The notes beneath the pieces were generated by a model. It searched no databases. It was not told where the DNA came from and worked only from the letters and a program-made list of their open reading frames with translations. The position numbers and the translations under genes are program-made. Below, piece after piece: positions 50,190 through 59,509 of a stretch of DNA of 64,000 nt. How positions within the stretch are numbered: the first letter of the stretch is position 1; each line of letters begins with the position of its first letter. The DNA is from Maridesulfovibrio hydrothermalis AM13 = DSM 14728 (lineage in GTDB: Bacteria; Desulfobacterota; Desulfovibrionia; Desulfovibrionales; Desulfovibrionaceae). The stretch lies in contig NC_020055.1 of NCBI RefSeq assembly GCF_000331025.1, positions 733,870 to 797,869 on the forward strand, given 5' to 3'.

Positions 50190-52325
50190 ATGAGCATACG
50201 TAAAAAACTTTTTTTTCTATTGCTGGCATTCAGCCTTATTCCACTGCTGGTGGTCTCAGTTATCAGCAGGCAGGGTATTCAGGATTTCGGACAGACCCAG
50301 TCTGAACGACTGCGGTCCAGCATGATCGAGATTCTGACGGGAGAAATGCGCCAGTCTGCGGTCGATTCTGCCAAACTGGTACAGCAGCAGGCAATTTCTC
50401 TTGAATTTGCTCTAAAAGCTATTGCTGCTGAAGCCGAGGACGTGCTTAACGATCCGGTCAGCGGGTTGCCTAAAGTATTCTTTGCTGAGGATTTCAATAC
50501 CAAAGGCAGGGAGCCTGACGACTTCGGCCCCTCCCCGCAGTATTATGTAATTAGTGAAACCGGAAGCAAAACGCCCTCATCTATCAGTTTAGAAGAACCT
50601 GTTTTTTACTATCCCCCCGGCAAGGATTTCCTGAAAAAGGACCAGAATCTTGCCCGCCTTTATTATCTGAAACCGGAATTAAAAGAGTTTTTTGCACAGG
50701 CCGGAACAGCTCTGCATCGGGTCTACATCACTCTGAACTCCGGTCTGCATATGGCATATCCCGGTCACGGCAGCTATCCGGAAACATACAACCCGCTCAA
50801 AAGAGCGTGGTTTACCGAGGCCGTCAGAACCGATACCATCGTCTGGGGCAAATTCATTGATGCCAGTACAGGGCAACAAATCTACACCATTTCTAAGCCC
50901 ATCAAAGGGCGCAACGGTAAAATTATCGGCGTGGCGGCAATTGATATTCAACTGGTTGAAATTTTGCGTAAAAACGACCTTACATCCCAGTGGTCCAATG
51001 CAATTCAAGCCTTTGTGGTCGGTCCGGTAGCCGTTAAGAATGGAGTCGGGTTGCACATCTGGGCTGAGGCCGGACACAATGAATCCAACCTTTCATGGAA
51101 ATCTCAGCTTCCGGGTAAAGTCAGCTATTTAAAGTCATCTGATACAAAAAAACTTGATAAAATGGTTAAGTCCATCACCCTTGGAAAATCAGGTGTATTG
51201 CGCATGCCTTTTAACGGGGTAGATTCTGTCTGGGCATATGCACCTTTCCGCGGTCAGGGCAGTTACGTTCTTATCGTACCGGAAAAAGTGATCACCGCAG
51301 TGCCGGACATAGCAGCGCAGGAAACCTTAAACCTGAGCAACAAACTCTATGTCGCAGTTGGTGTGGCCGCAATCTTTACCCTGCTGACCGTTGCGCTTGT
51401 AGCTTTTCTGGGCAGCCGCAAAATCATCGCCCCTCTCATTCAGATGACCCGCGCTGCTGAAAAAATTTCCGACGGAGATCTTTCCGTGCATGTTGATGTC
51501 AAAACCGGAGACGAGCGGGAAACTCTGGCCGAAGCTTTCAATTCCATGATCCCCAAACTTCAGGATCACATGCGCATCAGCAAATCAATGGAACTGGCGC
51601 AGGAGGTGCATGACAGCCTGCTCCCTGAAATGCCGCCGCAGGTCAACGGTCTTGATATTTCAGGACTCAGCATTTCATGCGACGAAATCGGCGGCGACTA
51701 TTTTGATTACTACATACCGCCAGCCACCGGTGGAACAGGGATTCTACTCGGCGATGTTACCGGACACGGAGTTTCCGCAGCCCTGCTCATGACCACCGGT
51801 CGCGCGCACCTTAAACATGCATCAAACAACAATGCATCGCTGGCAGACAGAATCGGTAAGGTTAACAAGTTACTCTGTTCCGACATAGGCGATACGGGCC
51901 GCTTCATGACCCTGTTCTGCATGGAGATATCACCGGATAATTCGAGCGCAGTCTACGTGCGCGCCGGACATGATCCGGCAACCATTTATAATCCGGCAAC
52001 AGGTGAAAAACGTGACTTGATAGGTGACCCTATGCTCGCGCTCGGTATCTTTGATGAGAGCAACTATGATGAATTCAAAGTTGACCTTGAAGAAGGTGAG
52101 ATTATTTTCATCGGCACGGACGGCATCTGGGAGGCCCGTAATCACAGTGATGAAATGTTCGGCCGTAACCGCCTTGATAAACTGATCATGGCCGGCGCTG
52201 ACAAAAGTGCTGAAGAAATTCAACGGGACATCATTGCCGCTGTATATGAATTTCAGGATGGTATGGAGCAGGAAGATGATATAACTTTAGTCATCATCAA
52301 AGTTAATAACTTCAACCGCGAGTAG
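50190..52325 (+). CDS. membrane SpoIIE/PP2C phosphatase with Cache and HAMP domains
   Basis: A 711-residue signalling protein. A first membrane segment at 7-28 is followed by a large extracytoplasmic sensor region (Cache-type, about 30-375), a second membrane segment (about 385-407), HAMP (410-460), and a SpoIIE-type PP2C phosphatase domain (about 475-710) with EIGGDYFDYYIPP, GDVTGHGVSAALLM and FIGTDGIWEARN holding the metal-binding Asp residues. It likely dephosphorylates an anti-sigma-factor antagonist in response to an external signal. No partner STAS or kinase gene is next to it. The start is 4 bases after the DUF4389 gene. Confidence 0.9.
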   Translation: MSIRKKLFFLLLAFSLIPLLVVSVISRQGIQDFGQTQSERLRSSMIEILTGEMRQSAVDSAKLVQQQAISLEFALKAIAAEAEDVLNDPVSGLPKVFFAEDFNTKGREPDDFGPSPQYYVISETGSKTPSSISLEEPVFYYPPGKDFLKKDQNLARLYYLKPELKEFFAQAGTALHRVYITLNSGLHMAYPGHGSYPETYNPLKRAWFTEAVRTDTIVWGKFIDASTGQQIYTISKPIKGRNGKIIGVAAIDIQLVEILRKNDLTSQWSNAIQAFVVGPVAVKNGVGLHIWAEAGHNESNLSWKSQLPGKVSYLKSSDTKKLDKMVKSITLGKSGVLRMPFNGVDSVWAYAPFRGQGSYVLIVPEKVITAVPDIAAQETLNLSNKLYVAVGVAAIFTLLTVALVAFLGSRKIIAPLIQMTRAAEKISDGDLSVHVDVKTGDERETLAEAFNSMIPKLQDHMRISKSMELAQEVHDSLLPEMPPQVNGLDISGLSISCDEIGGDYFDYYIPPATGGTGILLGDVTGHGVSAALLMTTGRAHLKHASNNNASLADRIGKVNKLLCSDIGDTGRFMTLFCMEISPDNSSAVYVRAGHDPATIYNPATGEKRDLIGDPMLALGIFDESNYDEFKVDLEEGEIIFIGTDGIWEARNHSDEMFGRNRLDKLIMAGADKSAEEIQRDIIAAVYEFQDGMEQEDDITLVIIKVNNFNRE

Positions 52326-52329
52326 TCAC

Positions 52330-52578
52330 ATGGAAAACAGCCATCGCTTTTTCAGGAACAACGAATGCCGTTATTTTCCCTGCCACGACACATCAGATGA
52401 ATTCAGTTTCAACTGTCTGTTCTGCTTCTGCCCGCTATACCTTCTTGAAGATTGCGGCGGACGATACGAACTCACTAACGGCATTAAAAATTGCACCCGC
52501 TGCAAAGTTCCACATCGTCCAGACGGATATGACTATATAATTAAGAAGCTTAAACAACAAAACTCCAAATTGATTTAA
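52330..52578 (+). CDS. cysteine-rich small-domain protein
   Basis: An 82-residue protein with eight or more cysteines in the pattern of the small Cys-rich domain often seen with cobalamin-related genes: NNECRYFPCH, FNCLFCFCPLYLLEDCGG and KNCTRCKVPHRP. It should bind a metal such as zinc. It starts 4 bases after the phosphatase stop, and a possible link to corrinoid metabolism comes only from the family. Specific function unknown. Confidence 0.8.
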   Translation: MENSHRFFRNNECRYFPCHDTSDEFSFNCLFCFCPLYLLEDCGGRYELTNGIKNCTRCKVPHRPDGYDYIIKKLKQQNSKLI

Positions 52579-52587
52579 GGTGACCAT

Positions 52588-53148
52588 ATGTCAGATAATT
52601 TCAGTTTTTCATTAAATGACGAAGAGAAAAAATACTTAAAAGATCTGGTAAAGTTCAGCATCCTCAGCAAACTTAAAGGGGATGTTAAAGCAGTCGAAAT
52701 TCCAGAACCGCCGACAACGCACTTAGCTGAAAATCTGGGAGCATTCGTAACCCTGAACAAAAACGGACAGCTGCGCGGATGCATAGGAAACGTGCAGGGC
52801 ACAGGCCCGCTCTACCAGACCATCTGGCAAATGGCGCGTGCTGCCGCTTTTGAAGATCCACGTTTTCCCGCACTGGCATTTCACGAATATGAAGAGATTG
52901 AAATTGAAATATCCATCCTCAGTCCCATCAGCCTGTGTCCCGATACCGACCAGATAATTATTGGTCGCCACGGGTTGATCATGCAACGCGGTGGGCATTC
53001 CGGCTTGCTGCTGCCGCAGGTGGCTGTTGACTGGAAATGGGACAGACAGCAGTTCTTAGCCCAGACCTGCCAGAAAGCAGGCATGGAACCAGACGCATGG
53101 CAGGATGAAGCGACGAATATTTTCTGGTTTGAAGCTGAAGTATTTTAG
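52588..53148 (+). CDS. AMMECR1 / AmmeMemoRadiSam A domain protein
   Basis: A 186-residue member of the AMMECR1 domain family (AmmeMemoRadiSam protein A). The core is LGAFVTLNKNGQLRGCIGNVQG (about 50-71), with the conserved LRGCIG hexapeptide, then AARAAAFEDPRFPAL-like MARAAAFEDPRFPALAF and LLLPQVAVDWKWDRQQFLAQTCQKAGMEPDAW. In many bacteria it is part of a three-gene system with a Memo-like and a radical SAM protein; neither is beside it here. Function not established. Confidence 0.9.
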   Translation: MSDNFSFSLNDEEKKYLKDLVKFSILSKLKGDVKAVEIPEPPTTHLAENLGAFVTLNKNGQLRGCIGNVQGTGPLYQTIWQMARAAAFEDPRFPALAFHEYEEIEIEISILSPISLCPDTDQIIIGRHGLIMQRGGHSGLLLPQVAVDWKWDRQQFLAQTCQKAGMEPDAWQDEATNIFWFEAEVF

Positions 53149-53276
53149 CCCTCCGCCGTCAAGCGGGAACACGTTTTTGGGCAGGAATTTATTTTGAACT
53201 TTTTGTGAAAAATTCCATCAGCTATCCAAAGGCTTAAGATTTTCTGCATTTATTTTTTAAAATACCTTAAACCTCT

Positions 53277-54185
53277 TCAGCCCGTGAAAGAAAGCAGCAG
53301 CTCCATGTAATCAAGTTCCATTTGAAGCATTTCGTCATCTTTTTTGCGAAGCCACTCAGAAAGCCATGCAAAACGTAAGGCTGGAATAAAAAATGGTAGA
53401 GCCTCATAACTTTCATCTGTAATATCGGTAAGTTCATACAGACCTTCGATGAATGCGGGAATCAACCCCTCACCCAGAGCTGCGGGATTTTCAAAGGCAA
53501 CGCAGCCCATCATATTTGCCACGTCATAAATTTCGGGGCGCATTCCGGAAAACTCCCAGTCGATGACAGCCCCGATCTCTTTCCCCTTCCAGAGAATATT
53601 CAGAGGATGGAAATCACCATGACAAAAAGCAAGGGGCAGACTTGAAAATTTTTCCATAGCAGGAAAAAGGCGAGCGCACATAGGCTCAAGACGTTTATAA
53701 ACTTCGGGATTACGCTGCGAAATCGTTTCTGTAAGTTTTTTGGAGTAATCAATCAGCGTGAATGAGCACCCCGTATCCGAGAATTGTCTCCCTTTAGAGT
53801 GCTTACGTATGGAAGCAACAAAACCGGCTAAAGCCATTCCCCTTTCTGCATCATAAATATATTCGGGCCTCGGCAGTTCATCTGATTCATAAAAAGATGA
53901 CAACTGCCACGGGAATCCCATAATCTCGGCAATAAACTCACCGCCGGCCGCCTTCTGATAGGGCAAAAGCCAGTCCATCCCTGAATCATGCAGCTGCTGA
54001 ATATTCTCGCTGATGGCAGTACGCGCTAAAACCTGCTTTCCGGAAAGACGCTCAACAAGCCAAAGCCTGTTCCCTGTATCCTCAATAACGGATCGTGAAA
54101 CAGCCCGCTCGGGACTACCGGGGATACTCTTATCATTATGGCGGGCAAGGGTTTCAAAACCCCAGGGTTCCAAAGCATCAAGCAT
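53277..54185 (-). CDS. aminoglycoside-phosphotransferase-fold kinase
   Basis: A 302-residue protein with the APH/choline-kinase fold. The catalytic loop is CHGDFHPLNILWKGKEIGAVIDWEFSG (near 190-215), with Asp and Asn for catalysis and a second Asp for magnesium. It probably phosphorylates a small alcohol or an amino-acid-like substrate, e.g. homoserine-kinase-II type, but the substrate cannot be deduced. The ATG at 54185 (MLDALEPWGFETLAR) with GGGGAA seven bases before it is preferred to the start at 54206. Confidence 0.8.
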   Translation of the reverse strand: MLDALEPWGFETLARHNDKSIPGSPERAVSRSVIEDTGNRLWLVERLSGKQVLARTAISENIQQLHDSGMDWLLPYQKAAGGEFIAEIMGFPWQLSSFYESDELPRPEYIYDAERGMALAGFVASIRKHSKGRQFSDTGCSFTLIDYSKKLTETISQRNPEVYKRLEPMCARLFPAMEKFSSLPLAFCHGDFHPLNILWKGKEIGAVIDWEFSGMRPEIYDVANMMGCVAFENPAALGEGLIPAFIEGLYELTDITDESYEALPFFIPALRFAWLSEWLRKKDDEMLQMELDYMELLLSFTG

Positions 54186-54259
54186 ATCATTTCCCCATAG
54201 AATCAAAATATAAAAAGCCCAGAATTTTCTCTAGGCCCCGCAAGGCCGCCGGAAGCAAA

Positions 54260-54934
54260 CTAAAAACCATACTCAAGCGGTGGATTAACCAGACCGGTCC
54301 CGTCTGTTTCAGCTAATTCAACATCATCCTCTTCAAGCTTAACAAACCGGCCGTCTATGCGGAGACGACCTTCTGCCAGCCACTGAGTTGCCTGCGGCAG
54401 GATACGGTGTTCCTGCTCAAGAATGCGGAGTCGCAGATCTTCGGGATCTTCACCGGGGCTGGCAGGTACAGCGGACTGAATGATTATTGCGCCATGATCC
54501 ATTTTTTCATCGACAAAATGGACGGTGCATCCGGCGAGTCTTACGCCATATTTTGAAGCATCACCTTGTCCGTCTACTCCGGGAAAAGCGGGGAGCAGTG
54601 CAGGATGGATATTAATTATTTTTCCGGGAAAAGCTGAAAGAAATACGGGAGTGATAATGCGCATGAATCCGGCCATGACGACAGCTTCTACTCCGGACTC
54701 TTTGAGAACACGAACCATTTCGCCATCAAATTCTTCGCGGGAACTGAAATCTTTATGACTGAGCGTACAGGTGGGAATACCGTATGCCTGTGCTCTTTTA
54801 AGTCCGTAGGCGTTCTCCCTGTTAGAGAGAACCATTTTGATATCTACATCAAGGATTCTTTCCTCCATCTTATTGATGAGGACCTGTAGATTTGAACCGT
54901 CACCGGAGATAAGGACTGCAATAGGTAAGCTCAT
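54260..54934 (-). CDS. purN: phosphoribosylglycinamide formyltransferase
   Basis: A 224-residue PurN, which transfers the formyl group of 10-formyl-tetrahydrofolate to GAR in purine synthesis. Motifs are AVLISGDGSNLQ (N-terminal), VMAGFMRIITPVFLSAFPGKIINIHPALLPAFPG (catalytic Asn and His) and GCTVHFVDEKMDHGAIIIQSAVP (catalytic Asp). The length is slightly above the usual 190-215 because of a C-terminal tail (DDVELAETDGTGLV). It is separated from cobA-hemD by a terminator. Confidence 0.95.
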   Translation of the reverse strand: MSLPIAVLISGDGSNLQVLINKMEERILDVDIKMVLSNRENAYGLKRAQAYGIPTCTLSHKDFSSREEFDGEMVRVLKESGVEAVVMAGFMRIITPVFLSAFPGKIINIHPALLPAFPGVDGQGDASKYGVRLAGCTVHFVDEKMDHGAIIIQSAVPASPGEDPEDLRLRILEQEHRILPQATQWLAEGRLRIDGRFVKLEEDDVELAETDGTGLVNPPLEYGF

Positions 54935-54950
54935 GCATGCTCCGTAAATT

Positions 54951-54980
54951 AAAAAAGGGAGAAGCCGCTAAGCTTCTCCC
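54951..54980 (-). terminator. terminator after cobA-hemD
   Basis: GGGAGAAGC (54957-54965) and GCTTCTCCC (54972-54980) pair, with TTTTTT following on the reverse strand (54956-54951). Confidence 0.93.
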
Positions 54981-54987
54981 CGTATGA

Positions 54988-56502
54988 TTATTCTGCTGCT
55001 TCCTGCACCAGTACTTCTACCAGTGCGGGTATGGTGTAATCTTCAGGCTGAATGTCAGGCTCAAAACCGAAACCCTCAAGGGTCTTGGTCGTGATCGGAC
55101 CTATACAGACAATTTTGACTGAATCTTTATACTTGTGAAAATGCTCCGGCTCAATGAGGTTGAAAAAATTCTCAACGGTGCTGGAGCTGGTGAAGGTCAG
55201 GTAATTAATTTTACCGGACTCAAGGGCCTCGGCAACGGGACCGGGATCATTTTCGGAAAGTCCGGTTTCGTAGACAGGCAGAATTTTAACTTCAGCACCG
55301 GCCTTACGGAGTTCCTCAGGCAGAACTTCACGGGCAACTTTTGCTCTGGGGATGAGTACTTTTTTGCCTTTAACACCCTTTTCGAGCAGTCCGGCAACCA
55401 CGCCTTCTGCAATATACTTTTCAGGTACAAAGTCAGGCTTGATACCTTTGGCAACGAGGGCCTCAGCTGTAGCAGGTCCGATAGCGGCAATTTCGAGTCC
55501 GGCAAATGCACGGGCATCAAGTCCGGATTCATCAAGCTGTGCGAAGAAATGTTTCACCCCGTTGACAGAAGTAAAGATCAGCCAGTCCCAGTTTGCAAGG
55601 GCTTTGATCTCTTTCTGCACAGGGGCGTAATCGGCAACGGGTTCAATGCTTATGGTCGGGAATTCGAACACACAGGCACCGAGTTTGCCGAGGGTGGCAA
55701 CAAGGCCGCTGGCCTGTTCACGTGCACGGGTGACCACCACGCCTTTGTTGAGCAGAGGTTTCTTTTCAAACCAGCCCAGCTTGTCATGCAAAGAACAGAC
55801 ACCGCCGACAACAATGATGGAAGGTGCCTTGAACTTACGCTCTGCGGCTTCAGCTGCAACGTTTTCAAGAGTGGAAACGAAAGACTGCTGATTACAGCGG
55901 GTTCCCCAACGCACGAGGGCAACAGGTGTTTCGGGGTCGCGTCCATTCTTGATCAGATTTTCGGCGATCATAGGCAGATTTTTAACACCCATGTAGAAGA
56001 CCAGTGTACTGGTAGACTTAGCGTAAACTTCCCAGTCATGTCCGGTCTTTTCCTTGGTCGGGTCTTCATGACCGGTGATAAAACATACGGAAGTAGTGAA
56101 ATCTCTGTGGGTTACCGGAATACCGGCATATGCGGGAGCGGCAACACCGGCAGTAATACCGGGAATGACTTCAAAAGCAATTCCGGCTTCAACCAGCTCT
56201 TCCGCCTCTTCGCCGCCGCGGCCGAATACGTAAGGATCGCCACCTTTCAGACGGGCAATGACCTTGCCCTCTTTAGCTTTTTCAACGATAAGTTCGTTGA
56301 TTTTATCCTGCGGCAGAGTGTGGTCGCCACCCTTTTTGCCTACGTAAAGGATTTCGCAATCAGCTTTGCAGTAGGAAAGAAATTCGATATTAGCCAGATA
56401 GTCATAAATCAGGACATCTGCTGTTTCCAAAACTTCCTTAGCCTTAACAGTCAGCAGACCGGGGTCGCCGGGACCTGCGCCGATGAGATATACTAAGCCC
56501 AT
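54988..56502 (-). CDS. cobA-hemD: uroporphyrinogen-III C-methyltransferase / synthase fusion
   Basis: A 504-residue fusion. Residues 1-245 are the SUMT methyltransferase (GLVYLIGAGPGDPGLLTVKAKEVLE, LKGGDPYVFGRGGEEAEEL, FYMGVKNLP) that makes precorrin-2 from uroporphyrinogen III. Residues 250-504 are uroporphyrinogen-III synthase (VVVTRAREQASGLVATLGKLGA, LIFTSVNGVKHFF, LTFTSSSTVENFF). This fusion is common in sulfate reducers and feeds siroheme for sulfite reductase, heme by the alternative route, and the cobalamin genes at 42.8-48.9 kb. Confidence 0.96.
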   Translation of the reverse strand: MGLVYLIGAGPGDPGLLTVKAKEVLETADVLIYDYLANIEFLSYCKADCEILYVGKKGGDHTLPQDKINELIVEKAKEGKVIARLKGGDPYVFGRGGEEAEELVEAGIAFEVIPGITAGVAAPAYAGIPVTHRDFTTSVCFITGHEDPTKEKTGHDWEVYAKSTSTLVFYMGVKNLPMIAENLIKNGRDPETPVALVRWGTRCNQQSFVSTLENVAAEAAERKFKAPSIIVVGGVCSLHDKLGWFEKKPLLNKGVVVTRAREQASGLVATLGKLGACVFEFPTISIEPVADYAPVQKEIKALANWDWLIFTSVNGVKHFFAQLDESGLDARAFAGLEIAAIGPATAEALVAKGIKPDFVPEKYIAEGVVAGLLEKGVKGKKVLIPRAKVAREVLPEELRKAGAEVKILPVYETGLSENDPGPVAEALESGKINYLTFTSSSTVENFFNLIEPEHFHKYKDSVKIVCIGPITTKTLEGFGFEPDIQPEDYTIPALVEVLVQEAAE

Positions 56503-56526
56503 ATATTCCGCCTCACAGTTTGAAAA

Positions 56527-56605
56527 ATTATATTTGATTGCTTCGCACTATTGATAGGTGATTTCGCCTCGGCGGCTAAAGAGGATACCCCTTTAGAATC
56601 CCTAC
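56527..56605. repeat. short intergenic repeat, copy 2
   Basis: It aligns with 28354-28425: TTTGAT, GCTTCGC, GATTTCGCC, GGCGG, TAAAGAGGAT and CCCCTTT occur in the same order. It lies between cobA-hemD and valS. Its role is unknown; similar boxes are common Desulfovibrio intergenic sequence. Confidence 0.5.
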
Positions 56606-56623
56606 TGATTAAAGAAAATATAT

Positions 56624-56653
56624 AAATCAGGGAGACTGCCGCCTCCCTGATTT
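56624..56653 (-). terminator. terminator after valS
   Basis: AAATCAGGGAG (56624-56634) pairs with CTCCCTGATTT (56643-56653), 7 bases from the valS stop codon, and a T-rich tract (TATATTTTCTTT) follows on the reverse strand. Confidence 0.88.
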
Positions 56654-56660
56654 AATTTAC

Positions 56661-59312
56661 TTATTCCATTACACTTACGAGCCTTTCTTTCAGCTCGGTA
56701 AGCTTTGCTTTCTTATCATTGATTTCCGCAAGCTTTCCTTTTTCTTTTTCAACAACCGCTGCGGGAGCGTTGCTGATAAAGCCTTTGTTGGAAAGCTTCT
56801 TTTCTATCACATTCAGTTCTTTGTCCAGCTTGCCGAACTCCTTGTCCAGTCTGGCCAGTTCAGATTCGAAATCCACAGCTCCTGCAAGGGGAACAAATAT
56901 TTCGTTACCCTGCACAACCGCAGTACCTGAAGCACTCGGTCCCTGTGCATCCGGTCCGGCGACCACGCTGTCCAGACGGGCCAGAGCTTTGATCAGATCA
57001 GCATTGTCATTAAGCAGTGTCTGAGCAGTCTCGGAGCTGGTACGCACGATGAGTTCCAGTTTCTTGGAGGGTGCAATGAGCAGCTCGGTACGGATATTAC
57101 GAACCGCAGAAACTATTCCCTGAAAAAGTTCCATCTGCTCGACCGCTTTTGCGTTGCGGCAGTTGTCACGTTTTTCGGGGAAAGCAACTGTTGCGATATC
57201 ATCGTTTTCAATTCCGGGCAGTACAGACCAGATTTCCTGAGTGACAAAAGGCATAACCGGATGCAGCAGCACCATAGTTTCGGAAAGAACAGTCCAGAGT
57301 ACTTTCAAAGTCGGTCCTTTGCGGGACTGGTCATCACTGTACAGATCCGGTTTGATCATTTCCAGATACCAGTCACAGAACTCGTTCCAGATGAAGCGGT
57401 ACATGGTCTGAGCCACTTCATTGAAACGATATTCTTCAATGGACTTGCTCATGGAGTCTTTCACTTCTTCGAGGCGATGCAGAATCCATTCGTTGGCAAG
57501 TCCCCTCGCATCATCTAAAGATGCATCAAGTTTCTGGTCTTCGAAATTCATAAGCGCGAAACGTGCGGAGTTCCATATTTTATTCACAAAATGGCGGTAA
57601 CCTTCAATGCGCTGTTCAGACAACTTGATATCGCGTCCCATAGCTGCAAAGGCAGTCAGAGTAAAACGCAAAGCATCGGTTCCGTATTTGCCGCTCATTT
57701 CAAGAGGATCAATTACGTTTCCGGTGGATTTACTCATCTTCTTACCATGCTCATCGCGCACAAGGGCATGAATGTAGACATGCTTGAAAGGAACCTGATC
57801 CTGAAAGTGAATACCCATCATCATCATTCGTGCAACCCAGAAAAACAGGATATCGAATCCAGTAATCAGCACTGATGTGGGATAATATTTTGCCAGCTCA
57901 GCAGTCTGGTCAGGCCAGCCCATAGTCGAAAAAGGCCAGAGCGCAGAAGAAAACCACGTATCAAGTACATCTTCCTCCTGACTGAGTCTGGTTGAACCGC
58001 ACTTACATTTATCCGGATCGGTGAGGGAGACAATAAGCTCTCCGCACTCTTCACAGGTCCATGCAGGAATACGGTGTCCCCACCAGATCTGACGGGAGAT
58101 GCACCAGTCGCGGATGTTATCCAGCCATTCGTAGTAAACCTTCTCCCAGTTAGGAGGGAAAATCTGTGTTTCACCGGGAACAGCAGCGCGGGCTTTTTCA
58201 GCCAGCGGCTTCATGGCAACAAACCACTGTTCGGAAACATGCGGCTCGATAACAGATTTACAACGATAACATTCCCCCACGGAATGCTCATGATCTTCGA
58301 TGGAGACGAGACAGCCGTCACCTTTCAGATCATTGACAATAATCGCGCGGGCATCATCTTTAAAAATACCCTGATACTTTGCAGGGGCATTTTCATTAAT
58401 GTTTCCGTCTTCATCAAAAACTGCGAGCACTTCAAGATTGTGCTTACGGCCCAGTTCCCAGTCATTCATATCATGAGCAGGCGTAACTTTAAGAGCACCT
58501 GTTCCGAATTCCATATCTACATAGCTATCACCGATGATAGGCAGCTCGCGTCCTACCAGCGGCAGAATTGCGGTCTTGCCGATAAGGTGCTTGAAGCGGT
58601 CATCTTCAGGGTTAACGCAGATGGCGGTATCACCGAGCATGGTTTCAGGACGGGTGGTGGCAATAATCAGTTCACCGGAACCGTCGGAAATTTTGTAACG
58701 GATATGGTAGAAGTGCCCCGGTCTGGGTGAGTGTTCCACTTCATCATCAGCAAGAGCTGTATGGCAGCGGTTGCACCAGTTGATGATATAGTTGCCTTTG
58801 TAAATCAGCCCTTCTTCATAAAGTTTGACAAAGACTTCGCGAACAGCCTTGGCGCGCTGCTCGTCAAAGGTGAAGCATTCGCGGGTCCAGTCAACAGAAG
58901 CCCCCATACGGCGAATCTGTTTAAGTATGTGCCCGCCCTTTTCTTCTTTCCATTCCCAGACGCGTTCAATAAACTTGTCACGTCCAAGGTCATCACGGGT
59001 TTTACCTTCGGTCTTGAGCTGACGTTCCACCACATTCTGAGTGGCAATCCCGGCATGGTCTGTCCCCGGAACCCAGAGAACATTTTTGCCCTGCTGCCTC
59101 TGATAGCGACAGAGGATATCCTGCAAGGTAAGGTTCAGGGCATGCCCCATATGCAGCACTCCGGTCACGTTGGGCGGAGGAATAACGATAGAATAAGGAT
59201 CACCTTCCGCTTCAGGATCAGGTGTAAATGTTTTATTCTCTTCCCAGTGGTCGAGCCACTTTTTTTCAACATCCCAGGGTTCGTAACCTTTGGGCAGGTT
59301 TGATTCCGCCAT
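56661..59312 (-). CDS. valS: valine-tRNA ligase
   Basis: An 883-residue class I aminoacyl-tRNA synthetase, usual length. The HIGH signature is present as VTGVLHMGHALN (near 50-61) and KMSKS as KKMSKSTGNVIDP (near 530). The editing domain has TTRPETMLGDTAICVNPED. The C-terminal coiled coil with DFESELARLDKEFGKLDKELNVIEKKLSNKGFISNAPAAVVEKEK is typical for ValRS. It charges tRNA-Val in the cytoplasm. Confidence 0.98.
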   Translation of the reverse strand: MAESNLPKGYEPWDVEKKWLDHWEENKTFTPDPEAEGDPYSIVIPPPNVTGVLHMGHALNLTLQDILCRYQRQQGKNVLWVPGTDHAGIATQNVVERQLKTEGKTRDDLGRDKFIERVWEWKEEKGGHILKQIRRMGASVDWTRECFTFDEQRAKAVREVFVKLYEEGLIYKGNYIINWCNRCHTALADDEVEHSPRPGHFYHIRYKISDGSGELIIATTRPETMLGDTAICVNPEDDRFKHLIGKTAILPLVGRELPIIGDSYVDMEFGTGALKVTPAHDMNDWELGRKHNLEVLAVFDEDGNINENAPAKYQGIFKDDARAIIVNDLKGDGCLVSIEDHEHSVGECYRCKSVIEPHVSEQWFVAMKPLAEKARAAVPGETQIFPPNWEKVYYEWLDNIRDWCISRQIWWGHRIPAWTCEECGELIVSLTDPDKCKCGSTRLSQEEDVLDTWFSSALWPFSTMGWPDQTAELAKYYPTSVLITGFDILFFWVARMMMMGIHFQDQVPFKHVYIHALVRDEHGKKMSKSTGNVIDPLEMSGKYGTDALRFTLTAFAAMGRDIKLSEQRIEGYRHFVNKIWNSARFALMNFEDQKLDASLDDARGLANEWILHRLEEVKDSMSKSIEEYRFNEVAQTMYRFIWNEFCDWYLEMIKPDLYSDDQSRKGPTLKVLWTVLSETMVLLHPVMPFVTQEIWSVLPGIENDDIATVAFPEKRDNCRNAKAVEQMELFQGIVSAVRNIRTELLIAPSKKLELIVRTSSETAQTLLNDNADLIKALARLDSVVAGPDAQGPSASGTAVVQGNEIFVPLAGAVDFESELARLDKEFGKLDKELNVIEKKLSNKGFISNAPAAVVEKEKGKLAEINDKKAKLTELKERLVSVME

Positions 59313-59509
59313 TTCAAGACTCCTGTCTAATATAGATTCTTAACCACCACTGATTATACAGGGGCGGTAAGTAAATTACTTTTTGTTTTTAAAATAAGAA
59401 AGATGTGCTTTGACAGCCTGTATTTTCCGTGTTTTATCTACCAAAGGGTCAAAAGCATCTCATTACCCTTGCCGACTTGCGCTACACACACTTATAGAGA
59501 GATTCGAAC

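Noticed and set aside
55135-56496. 453-residue ORF opposite cobA-hemD
   Set aside because: It is antisense to a clearly conserved fusion gene, and has no family motif.
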